A stretch of DNA of 37,260 bases from an uncultured Acidimicrobiaceae bacterium (lineage in GTDB: Bacteria; Actinomycetota; Acidimicrobiia; Spongiisociales; UBA5794), in assembly GCA_947259365.1 (NCBI GenBank), contig CAMYMC010000049.1:1-37260 (forward strand), read 5' to 3'. Positions within the stretch are counted from its first letter, which is position 1; the number at the start of each line of letters is the position of its first letter. Shown here piece by piece: positions 23,850 through 31,214 of the stretch. A program made the translations under genes and the position numbers. The notes under the pieces are model-generated. The model saw only the letters and a program-made list of their open reading frames with translations, was not told where the DNA came from and did no database searches.

Positions 23850-24722
23850 CTACGACGACGTTGTCCCATCGCTCATGGTTCCCTCGGGCCGGGTGAAAGC
23901 GCTTCCCCGGCTGGAGTACGTGGCGGGAAGATGCAAGAACTTGGAGTACGTCCGGATCGTCCACGAGACGGGGCCACGGAAGTAGTAGGCCTCGGGTGCT
24001 GCGATCTCGTCGATGTCCTTCTTGTACCTCTCCGCCGTGCCCTTCGACAGGTGGAACTTCAGCTCGTCGTTGGTCTCGAAGGTCTCGTGGATGATGAGGG
24101 CGTCCTCTCCGGCCACCTGATACGCCTCGAATCGGAGCAGCCCCTTCTCCATCGAGTATGCGTCGGTGCCGACACGCTGCCACCAGTATTTGAGCTCTTC
24201 GAGGTGGCTTGCCTCGCCCGGCTGACACGTCCACTTGGCAGTGACGTTGATCGCAGTCGCTTGATCGGGACGCTTGTAGTCGTTTCTCGCGTATCCGAAG
24301 AGCAGCTTGCCGAACGCAGCCGGCACCCCCTTCGCCGAGATCGCCTCCCGGGCCGGAGCCGGGATGTCGACACCTCGAATGAGGTGCAGATGCGGCTTGG
24401 CCACTTGGGTGAGCGCGCCCATGTGGCGGGTGGCCGTCGTGGAGAAGTAGTGGCCCAGGGCGTCGGCGTCCTCGAAGACGTGATGAACGAGCACGGCATC
24501 TTCACCGACAGCATGGTTGATCTCGGTCGACAGCACACCGGCATCGGCTTTCGCGCCGGCGTGGATGTCTTCCCACTCCACGAGCATCTCCTTCGACTCG
24601 GCAGACTTCCTGAACCGCCCACCTGGTTTCGCGGGGATCCACTTGCCGGTGACGCTGATCTCCTGACCGATCCTGGAAGGTTCCGCGAGGAACGGCGGCA
24701 GGGGCTCGTTGGGCTGTGTCAT
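23850..24722 (-). CDS. Tandem ABM-like protein
   Basis: 290 aa made of two ABM-like repeats: residues ~20-120 (ISVTGKWIPAKPG ... VLVHHVFEDADALGHYFSTTA) and ~155-265 (INVTAKWTCQPGE ... LIIHETFETNDELKFHLSKGT). Each ends with a strand before a Pro-rich turn. A fused dimer would make a complete barrel from one chain. The motif H-x-x-F-E-(D/T)-x-(D/N)-x-L recurs in both halves. Substrate unknown; proteins of this kind could bind or oxidise small aromatics. ATG 24722 has GGGAGAG upstream, and the stop of a small upstream frame overlaps it as ATGA. Confidence 0.75.
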   Translation of the reverse strand: MTQPNEPLPPFLAEPSRIGQEISVTGKWIPAKPGGRFRKSAESKEMLVEWEDIHAGAKADAGVLSTEINHAVGEDAVLVHHVFEDADALGHYFSTTATRHMGALTQVAKPHLHLIRGVDIPAPAREAISAKGVPAAFGKLLFGYARNDYKRPDQATAINVTAKWTCQPGEASHLEELKYWWQRVGTDAYSMEKGLLRFEAYQVAGEDALIIHETFETNDELKFHLSKGTAERYKKDIDEIAAPEAYYFRGPVSWTIRTYSKFLHLPATYSSRGSAFTRPEGTMSDGTTSS

Positions 24723-24967
24723 TGGATCTCTCCCATGTGTCCAAGCGGGGTGACGGCGATCTCCGGGTGCTCAGTCTGGCCGAAACCCAGCACTCGCTGC
24801 GCACGTCGCCCGATTCGGTCGAACAGGATTCGCTGCAATCGCCACTTCGAGGAAGGGACGAACTCGGTCGCGACGATCATTGCGTTGTTCGCGCTGCTGC
24901 CGGTTGGAGCGGCGTCGATGACTACCGGCGACTTCTCGCAGATGGTCTGTAGGCCGACCCGCCGCAT
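24719..24967 (-). CDS. Hypothetical small protein, coupled to the tandem ABM gene
   Basis: 82 aa beginning MRRVGLQTICEKSP and ending TPLGHMGEIQ. Not recognised. It may be a short gene or the C-terminal rest of a larger one. Support comes from the ATGA overlap between its stop and the ABM start, and a GGAAGCAGG upstream of its ATG. Composition looks protein-like, but there is no homology argument. Confidence 0.35.
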   Translation of the reverse strand: MRRVGLQTICEKSPVVIDAAPTGSSANNAMIVATEFVPSSKWRLQRILFDRIGRRAQRVLGFGQTEHPEIAVTPLGHMGEIQ

Positions 24968-25108
24968 GGTGCACCTGCTTCCGCGGCACTAGGCCGCTCG
25001 TCTTCGTCCCCGATCTCGCGGGCTTCGACGGCGGCTTCGGCCGTGACTGAAGACCCCTGCGAGAGTGAGGCTCATGACGGTCGTCGTGCAGACTCCCCCG
25101 ATCCGGGA

Positions 25109-25114
25109 TAGGTT
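25109..25114 (+). promoter_or_regulatory. -10 box TAGGTT, leaderless layout (cyclase)
   Basis: Six nt before the ATG at 25121. Confidence 0.5.
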
Positions 25115-25120
25115 CTTGCC

Positions 25121-25930
25121 ATGCCCACCTTCATGGATCGCCACGACATGGCCGGTGTCTCGAAGGAGGCCGTTGCCCAGGCCCACATGCAGGACCTCGC
25201 CCTCCAGGACGAGTACGGCGTCAACTTCTTGACGTATTGGTACGACCATGACCGTCAAACCACGTTCTGCCTCGTGGAGGCTCCGGATGCCGAGACCGTG
25301 TCACTCGTGCATCGGGATGCCCACGGCGACCTGCCGGGTCAGGTGGTCCAGGTCGATGACGCAGCCGTGGATGCGTTTCTCGGCAGGATCACGGATCCTC
25401 CGGTCGAGAAGCGTCCGATCGCCGAACCGGCCTTTCGGACGATCCTCTTCACCGACATCGCCGGCTCGACGGAGGTGCACGACAGGCTCGGTGACGAGGC
25501 CGCGATGCAGGTGACGCGCAGGCACGACGCCGTCGTCAGAGCAGCCCTCGACGCCAACGATGGCCGCGAGGTCAAGCACACGGGCGACGGCATCATGGCC
25601 TCGTTCCCCAGGGCCACGGACGCGCTGCATGCGGCCATAGAGATGCAACGTGGCTTCGCAGCAGATCCCGAGACCCCGGAACTCGACGTCCGCATCGGGA
25701 TCAACGCCGGCGAGCCGATCGAAGAAGGCAATCAACTCTTCGGGCTCACCGTGAACCTGGCGAGGCGATTCTGCGACGGCACCGAACCCAGGACGATCAT
25801 GACGTCGGAGGGCATCCGGGCCTTGACGATGGGCAAGGGCTTCGACTTCGTCGGTGCCGGCGAGCGCCAGTTCAAGGGGGTAGGTGTGCCGGTGGCCGTC
25901 TGCCTTGTCTCGTGGGCGCCGGGCTCCTGA
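25121..25930 (+). CDS. DUF4242-class III adenylate/guanylate cyclase fusion
   Basis: 269 aa. Residues 1-80 are a DUF4242 (SCO4226-like) domain, a paralogue of the gene at 176. Residues ~103-267 are a class III cyclase homology domain: metal-binding Asp112 (LFTDIAGST) and Asp156 (HTGDGIMASF), Lys152 in the purine-contacting position, and the catalytic Asn212 and Arg216 in VNLARRF. All key residues are present, so it is probably active and makes a cyclic nucleotide in response to whatever the DUF4242 domain binds, possibly a metal. It has no membrane segment. TAGGTT at 25109-25114 lies 6 nt before the ATG with no ribosome-binding site, a leaderless layout. Confidence 0.9.
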   Translation: MPTFMDRHDMAGVSKEAVAQAHMQDLALQDEYGVNFLTYWYDHDRQTTFCLVEAPDAETVSLVHRDAHGDLPGQVVQVDDAAVDAFLGRITDPPVEKRPIAEPAFRTILFTDIAGSTEVHDRLGDEAAMQVTRRHDAVVRAALDANDGREVKHTGDGIMASFPRATDALHAAIEMQRGFAADPETPELDVRIGINAGEPIEEGNQLFGLTVNLARRFCDGTEPRTIMTSEGIRALTMGKGFDFVGAGERQFKGVGVPVAVCLVSWAPGS

Positions 25931-26096
25931 GCCGTTTGCCGGGCGGAGGTCGGGGTCCCGCTGCGACTCCGTCGTGTCTCAGGTTGAGGCGAAGTCTGAG
26001 AGGTCGGCCTCGTGGCGGGCTCGCCCACGACGTCCTCCCACGGTGCCGGGAGCATGCTACGGCGCGGGACGCCGGCTGGTGCGAGGAAGAAAAGGC

Positions 26097-26678
26097 CTAG
26101 GGGCTTCGCAGCCGGTCCCGGCGCCGGGCCCGGCCCAGGACGACGCTGGCCGCGACGGCCATCACCGCGGCGAGCGTGTTGAATCCGATGTCCACCGGAT
26201 CGAAGACCCGGCTGGGGATGAAGATCTGAATGGATTCGTCGACGGCACCGACCAGCGCGGTGGCGGCGATTGCGAGCCAGGCCGGGGAGGGCACCCGCCG
26301 ACCCCGGTCGGATCGCTCCTTCAGCGCTTCATGGACGAACAGCGCCACCACCCCGTATTCGATGAGGTGGCTGCGCTCCACAGGCGAGGTCATCCTGACG
26401 AACACGAGGAGGTAGGTGGCGACGACGCCGAGCGCAACGCCGATCTCCGTGCCCCCGGGCCGCATTCTGCGGGCGAGAGCTACGGCTGCGGTCACCACGA
26501 GGAGCGCGGCGAAGACGAACACGGCTCCCTGCAGGTCCTGGTCCTGTAGTCCTCCGGCGAGCGTCCGGGCGAGCCCGAGCGTCGCGTAGATGGTCACGAC
26601 GATGCCCAGGGTCCAGGCCCAAAGGCGCCGTTCCCGGGGAGAGGCAAACCACGAGACCGCCGTGTGGCGCTGTGTCAT
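26097..26678 (-). CDS. VanZ-like family membrane protein
   Basis: 193 aa with about five TM helices. The SHLIEYGVVALFVHEAL segment and the GAVDESIQIFIPSR-VFDPVDIGFNTLAA block are the VanZ signature; the Glu/Asp pairs lie at membrane edges. VanZ is linked to glycopeptide tolerance, but most family members have unknown roles. ATG 26678 is taken; CGAGGA lies upstream. The open frame extends to 26804 without hydrophobic start features. It converges with the cyclase gene. Confidence 0.8.
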   Translation of the reverse strand: MTQRHTAVSWFASPRERRLWAWTLGIVVTIYATLGLARTLAGGLQDQDLQGAVFVFAALLVVTAAVALARRMRPGGTEIGVALGVVATYLLVFVRMTSPVERSHLIEYGVVALFVHEALKERSDRGRRVPSPAWLAIAATALVGAVDESIQIFIPSRVFDPVDIGFNTLAAVMAVAASVVLGRARRRDRLRSP

Positions 26679-26870
26679 GACCGGTGTCCTCGCGGTCGGG
26701 CGCGGACTGCGCCAGCCGTGAGTGCCGTTCCGTCGGGATGCTCGGCCGCCATGGAGACGAGTGTGCCTCGTGGGTTGTCTCAGGCCATGGGGGATCTCCC
26801 CCACCCCGTCGCCGGTAGGTGGCGATCGCTAGCCTGAGCCGGTCCGGCCGCCCCACTTCGAGGATCGTTC

Positions 26871-27317
26871 GTGACCGTCTGGTTTGAGGGTGAACGCGAG
26901 ATCGGATGCGACATCGGAGACGTGAAACGTGCCGCTGATGATCTCGGTGCGCTCTTCGTCGGGGTCGTCGGGCTCATGCCGGGCCTCACCAGCGTCGAAC
27001 TCGTCGACCTGGGCGGCGCCGCGGTGACCATCAGGACCAGCGAGGGCCTCATGGAACGCACGTACGTCTCGAAGCGTGTCGAAGACGATCGTGTGGTCGT
27101 CGAGTTCGACGAGCGGTACCAGGCGGGGTCGAAGGTCACCACGACGTCGCATTTCCGCCACGAATTCGTCGCGAGCAGTACCGGGGTGACGCATCGCCTC
27201 GTCTTGAGCGACGTCGCGGCCCCCGGGTTCCTGGGCTTCCTCTACCGGACGTTCGGCAGCTCCAGGACGGGGAACGCGTTCCTCGCGGCGTACAAGGCGT
27301 TTCTCGAAGAGCACTAG
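26871..27317 (+). CDS. SRPBCC-like family protein
   Basis: 148 aa. The pattern fits a START-like fold: VWFEGEREIGCDIGDV at the start, LVDLGGAAVTIRTSEG, SHFRHEFVASSTGVTHRLVL, and a C-terminal helix to FLAAYKAFLEEH. GTG 26871 begins at the first strand. It is the third intact SRPBCC-type protein in the window. Ligand unknown. No neighbour links it to a pathway. Confidence 0.65.
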   Translation: MTVWFEGEREIGCDIGDVKRAADDLGALFVGVVGLMPGLTSVELVDLGGAAVTIRTSEGLMERTYVSKRVEDDRVVVEFDERYQAGSKVTTTSHFRHEFVASSTGVTHRLVLSDVAAPGFLGFLYRTFGSSRTGNAFLAAYKAFLEEH

Positions 27318-27383
27318 GAACTCGGGCACTGTGGCGGGCGACGGCCGCTCACGACCACCCGTCTCATCCGCAGACCGTCCGGG

Positions 27384-27734
27384 ATGGAGATGATCCGACG
27401 GTTCTGGGACGTCGCCTTCGACCTGGACCCCTCGATCCGACGTCTCGACGAGGCCGTCCGTTTTCCGCTGTGCCGGCCCGAACGGCCGACGGCCCTGTTC
27501 GTCGACTCGGGTTTCGCCGCCGTGAGCACGACCGCCCTCGTGGTCCCGACGAGGTTCCATGGCTTCGACGACCCCTGGCGTCCCTTTCTGGGAGGTGAAG
27601 GGCCGGCACCCGGGTACGTCTCGTCACTCGACGATGCGCACCGCAACCGACTCATGTCGGCGCTCGAGCGAGCCCTACCCGTCGCCCGGGACGGTGCGAT
27701 CGAGCTCACGGCCCGGTCATGGGCGGTCCAGGGA
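27384..27734 (+). pseudogene. SAM methyltransferase C-terminal remnant
   Basis: About 117 residues from MEMIRRFWDVAFDLDPSIRR to LTARSWAVQG match the C-terminal part of small SAM-dependent methyltransferases (segments RFPLCRPE, FVDSGFAAV, PTRFHGFDDPWRPFLGG, GPAPGYVSSLD). The SAM-binding domain with its GxGxG loop is missing. The frame continues past the normal end into unrelated sequence up to 27914, under the Nudix gene. I read it as a truncated, dead copy. Confidence 0.7.
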
Positions 27735-27823
27735 CCGTCACGCCCGAGGAGCCGGCAGCCCGGATCCGGCGCAGCCGCCGAGCTTCGATTGCCCGGCCTC
27801 CGCCGATCGGGCATCCTCACGCC

Positions 27824-28516
27824 ATGGCCGAGTCGGACCATCGCGCCGCCGTCTCACGCCTCGAGGCCGCGCTGGCCTCGGGCGATCTCCCCGGTCCTCC
27901 CGCCCAGGATGTGATGTCGTCTCGCCCGCCGCGTCCCGACCGGGAGACAGACATGACGAAGATCCCTCCGGGAACTCGCCACGCCGGCGTTCTCGTCCTC
28001 CTCTACCCCGACAGGGCAAGGGCCGGCGAGGCCGACGTCGGTGCGACCTCCGTCGTGTTGACGTTGCGAACGGAGACGACGGGTTTGCACAGCCGGCAGA
28101 TCTCGTTCCCCGGAGGCGCTCTCGAGGAAGGCGAAACGCCCACCGAGGGTGCGTTGCGGGAGGCGAGCGAGGAGGTGAACCTCGAGCCGGGGTCCGTGGA
28201 GGTGCTCGGTGCCCTGACGCCGCTGCACATCCCCGTCAGTGCATTCCTCGCGCATCCTGTCGTCGCCGTCGCGCCGGAGCCGCCGCTGCTCGCCGCGGAG
28301 CCGACCGAGGTGGCGGCGATCCTCGAAGCGCAGCTCCATGAGCTGATGGAGCCCGGATCCACTGAATGGACCTGGATCGAGCGTCCCCGGGGAAGGCTGC
28401 TCATCCCCTACTTCTCCGTGAGCGGGACTCGGGTGTGGGGGGCGACGGCGATGATGCTGGCCGAGCTGCTCGCGATCCTGGGCTGGGACGGACCATCCGA
28501 GCTGGTTGCGATGTGA
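27824..28516 (+). CDS. Nudix hydrolase, CoA-pyrophosphatase type
   Basis: 230 aa. The Nudix box is clear, GALEEGETPTEGALREASEE followed by VNL, with the Glu ligands in place but Asn where Gly is usual before the last hydrophobic residue. The preceding LRTETTGLHSRQISFPGG is the extra motif of CoA diphosphatases (NudL/NUDT7 type), which hydrolyse CoA to 3',5'-ADP and phosphopantetheine. The N-terminal ~45 residues are long and variable. ATG 27824 fits a family-like start; CATCCT lies 6 nt upstream. Confidence 0.85.
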   Translation: MAESDHRAAVSRLEAALASGDLPGPPAQDVMSSRPPRPDRETDMTKIPPGTRHAGVLVLLYPDRARAGEADVGATSVVLTLRTETTGLHSRQISFPGGALEEGETPTEGALREASEEVNLEPGSVEVLGALTPLHIPVSAFLAHPVVAVAPEPPLLAAEPTEVAAILEAQLHELMEPGSTEWTWIERPRGRLLIPYFSVSGTRVWGATAMMLAELLAILGWDGPSELVAM

Positions 28517-28633
28517 TCGGCACGCTCGTGCGGGTCGTCGACGGTGTGCCGGCGGCGGGGACGATCTCGGCGGGGGCATCGGGTCGGGTGCAGCGACCGG
28601 CGTCGCTCAGGAGCGTGGCGAGCCTCCAGCCAT

Positions 28634-28639
28634 TAGCTT
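28634..28639 (+). promoter_or_regulatory. -10 box TAGCTT, leaderless layout (DDAH-like gene)
   Basis: Seven nt before the ATG at 28647. Confidence 0.45.
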
Positions 28640-28646
28640 CTCGGCC

Positions 28647-29528
28647 ATGAAGGTCGGTGGCCACAGCATGGTTGCTCCGCTGCGAACGGTGCTCTTGAAG
28701 CATCCCCGGCAGGCATATCGGTCGCAGGGGTCCATCGATGGGCAATGGGAAGCCCTCAACTATCGCGCTGCTTGTGACTTCGAGGCTGCCATCGCCGAAT
28801 TCGATCTGCTCGCCAAAGCCCTCGAAGCGGCCGGCACCGAGGTGGTATTTCTGCCCGAGCATGCCGACACCGGCCTCGACTCGATCTACGCCCATGATCC
28901 ATGCTTCACCACCGACGCCGGACTCGTGCTCGGATCGATGGGCAAGGACGCCCGCCGGGGCGAGCCGGGTGCACTTGCCGAATGGTGCCGGGAGAACGAC
29001 GTACCCATCGCCGGATCCATCGAGTCTCCCGGGAAGCTCGAGGGCGGCGACTGCGTCTGGGTCGACGAGCGGACCGTGGCGGTCGGCCGCGGCTATCGGA
29101 CGAATGCAGCCGGCATCGAGCAGCTGTCTTCGATCCTCGGTGGCGAGGTCGAGGTGGTCGAGGTGCACCTCCCCCACTGGAACGGGCCGACTGATGTGAT
29201 GCACCTGATGTCCAGCCTGAGCATGCTCGCCGACGACCTGGCGCTCGTGCACCGTCCGCTGCTCCCGGTGCCGTTCCTGGAGTGGCTGGCAGCGAGGGAC
29301 ATCGAACTCCTCGACGTTCCCGGCGACGAGTACGCCGCCATGGGCTGCAACGTGCTCGCCCTGGCACCCCGGGTCGCCCTCACCCTCGATGGAGTGCCGG
29401 AGACGGCGGCCCTTCTGGAACGCCGCGGTGTCGATGTGCACACCTATCCGGGCGACGAGATCTCGCGCAAAGGTGGGGGTGGGCCGACGTGTTTGACGAG
29501 ACCGTTGTTCCGCGTAGCCGGTGGCTGA
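28647..29528 (+). CDS. DDAH-type amidinotransferase/arginine deiminase-fold protein
   Basis: 293 aa, pentein fold. Active-site candidates: Glu132 (KLEGGDCVWV), His186 (TDVMHLMSSL) and Cys282 (GGGPTCLTRP), the order of the Cys-His-Glu/Asp triad in dimethylarginine dimethylaminohydrolases. The AHDPCF and GSMGKDARRGEP segments match substrate loops of this group. It probably hydrolyses N-methylated arginine or a related guanidine; ornithine or citrulline formation cannot be decided. ATG 28647 has TAGCTT 7 nt upstream, suggesting a leaderless mRNA. It is transcribed alone. Confidence 0.85.
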   Translation: MKVGGHSMVAPLRTVLLKHPRQAYRSQGSIDGQWEALNYRAACDFEAAIAEFDLLAKALEAAGTEVVFLPEHADTGLDSIYAHDPCFTTDAGLVLGSMGKDARRGEPGALAEWCRENDVPIAGSIESPGKLEGGDCVWVDERTVAVGRGYRTNAAGIEQLSSILGGEVEVVEVHLPHWNGPTDVMHLMSSLSMLADDLALVHRPLLPVPFLEWLAARDIELLDVPGDEYAAMGCNVLALAPRVALTLDGVPETAALLERRGVDVHTYPGDEISRKGGGGPTCLTRPLFRVAGG

Positions 29529-29573
29529 AGCCGACGGGACTTCCCGGCCGGACGTCGGGAGCAGGTGGGGCAG

Positions 29574-30452
29574 CTACGAGCCGAACACGTCGCTGATCGC
29601 GGCGACGATCTCGTCGGGGGCGTCCTCCTGGATGTAGTGACCGGCGTTGGGCAGCTCGACGTAGCTTGCGTCGGGGAACGTCCGTCGCCAGACCCCGATC
29701 ACTCCTTTCGTGCCGAGTGCCGGGTCCTTGCGACCGAAGACGAGCAGCGTCGGCTTGCCGACGAGCTCGGCCTTGACCCTGCGCTCGAGCTCGGCGAGCC
29801 ACGGGCCCGAGGCCCGGATCTGGACCGGGAAGTCGGCGATCCCCTTCCGGTGGCCCGGCGTCGGCACCACGTCCCGGTAGTGGCGGAACTCCTCCTCGGA
29901 GAGCTTCACGCGCAGCGTTCGCTTCATGAGCAGGTTGACGAACAGGTTACGGTCGAGGATCAGGCGCTGCATGAAGGCGGTGCTCATCATCCAGCTGAAA
30001 GACCGCATCATCCGGGCCTCGGCCGGCCAGAACCAGGTGTTGCCCATGACGAGTCCGGCAACCCGATCAGGGAGGCGGGATGCGACGTCGAGCCCGATCG
30101 GCCCTCCCCAGTCCTGGCCCATCACCACCATGCCGCGCAGATCGAGGTGCTCGACGAGCTCCCGGGTCACCGCGGCGTGCTCTGCCGGCGTGTAGCCGTA
30201 TCCCGTCGGGTGCGCCGACAGCCCGAACCCGGGGTAGTCGAGAGCGACGCACCGGAACCGATCACGCAGCCCGGCGACGATCTTGCGGTAGAGGAACGAC
30301 CAGTCCGGGTTGCCGTGCATCAGCAGCAGCGGCGTTCCCGTTCCCTCGTCGATGTAGTGGACGGGCCCGACGGACGACTCGAACCAGCGCGACTCGAACG
30401 GGAAGTGCTCCCGGGACGGCGTGAAGTCGACGACTCCGTCGGGACGGTCCAT
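29574..30452 (-). CDS. Haloalkane-dehalogenase-family alpha/beta hydrolase
   Basis: 292 aa. Nucleophile Asp114 lies in GQDWGGPIG, acid Asp243 in GRKDPALG and catalytic His272 in NAGHYIQED. The two halide-binding residues of haloalkane dehalogenases are present: Asn48 in MHGNPDWSFLYR and Trp115 after the nucleophile. It would cleave carbon-halogen bonds by an Asp-ester mechanism to an alcohol and halide, though epoxide or ester substrates are possible for relatives. ATG 30452 is preceded by TACGCT at a 6-nt gap (leaderless layout); longer starts (30479, 30539) lack support. Confidence 0.88.
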   Translation of the reverse strand: MDRPDGVVDFTPSREHFPFESRWFESSVGPVHYIDEGTGTPLLLMHGNPDWSFLYRKIVAGLRDRFRCVALDYPGFGLSAHPTGYGYTPAEHAAVTRELVEHLDLRGMVVMGQDWGGPIGLDVASRLPDRVAGLVMGNTWFWPAEARMMRSFSWMMSTAFMQRLILDRNLFVNLLMKRTLRVKLSEEEFRHYRDVVPTPGHRKGIADFPVQIRASGPWLAELERRVKAELVGKPTLLVFGRKDPALGTKGVIGVWRRTFPDASYVELPNAGHYIQEDAPDEIVAAISDVFGS

Positions 30453-30458
30453 CGGCAC

Positions 30459-30464
30459 AGCGTA
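30459..30464 (-). promoter_or_regulatory. -10 box TACGCT, leaderless layout (dehalogenase-like gene)
   Basis: Six nt before the ATG at 30452; the same hexamer and spacing as for the K+ channel gene. Confidence 0.5.
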
Positions 30465-30728
30465 CCCGTTTCCACGCATCCGCCGACGTCGTGCGGCTCG
30501 GCGGGGGTCCAGAACCGCTCGGCCTGAGGTCGATGCCACTTCGCCTCCGGCTCTGGCCGCAGCGCGGACCGGGACCTCTCGGCCCTTGTCATGTTGGGCG
30601 CTGTGTTACCCACCCACCGGCGCTGCCTCCGGCGAGGCGCGAGGCGCCTACCCGGGAACGCAAGATGCCTCTGTCGTGCAAACGACCTGCTCGGCGCCAT
30701 ACACGGTGAGTACGTTGTGTGAAGGACC

Positions 30729-31214
30729 GTGATCCACGACGACACGCTGGTCGATGCCTTTACGACGTTCGTGGAGGACGCCGAGCCCCGGCTCCGGCAT
30801 GCCCTCTGCGCCGCGTTCGGCCGCGAGGCGGGCCGCGACGCGACGGCGCACGCGCTGGCGTACGCGTGGGAGCACTGGGACCGGATACGAGAGATGGAGA
30901 ACCCGGTCGGCTACTTGTGGGGAGTGGGCAGGAACCAGGCTCGACGGGACCGTGCCCGTGGGTTCCGTCGGCGTGCCCGGCCGGTCGCGTTCCCCGAGCG
31001 ACCTTCGGACGTCTTGCCCTGGGTCGAGCCGATGCTGCCGGAGGCGCTCGGCCGGCTATCCGACAAACAACGGGTGGTGGTGATGCTCGTGTGCGGTCTC
31101 GAATGGACCCACGGTGAGGTGGCGGCCTTCCTCGGCGTGTCGCGCAGCACTGTGCAGACGCAGCTGGAGCGCGGCATGGCCAGGTTGCGGAGAACCTTGG
31201 GAGCAGAGCGATGA
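30729..31214 (+). CDS. ECF-type RNA polymerase sigma factor
   Basis: 161 aa. Region 2 (HALAYAWEHWDRIREMENPVGYLW) and region 4 with its HTH (WTHGEVAAFLGVSRSTVQTQLERG) are clear, and there is no region 1 or 3. It is shorter than many ECF factors but complete. GTG 30729 has AAGGA upstream. The stop overlaps the next ATG as ATGA, so it is translated together with a membrane protein that may be its regulator. Target promoters are unknown. Confidence 0.9.
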   Translation: MIHDDTLVDAFTTFVEDAEPRLRHALCAAFGREAGRDATAHALAYAWEHWDRIREMENPVGYLWGVGRNQARRDRARGFRRRARPVAFPERPSDVLPWVEPMLPEALGRLSDKQRVVVMLVCGLEWTHGEVAAFLGVSRSTVQTQLERGMARLRRTLGAER

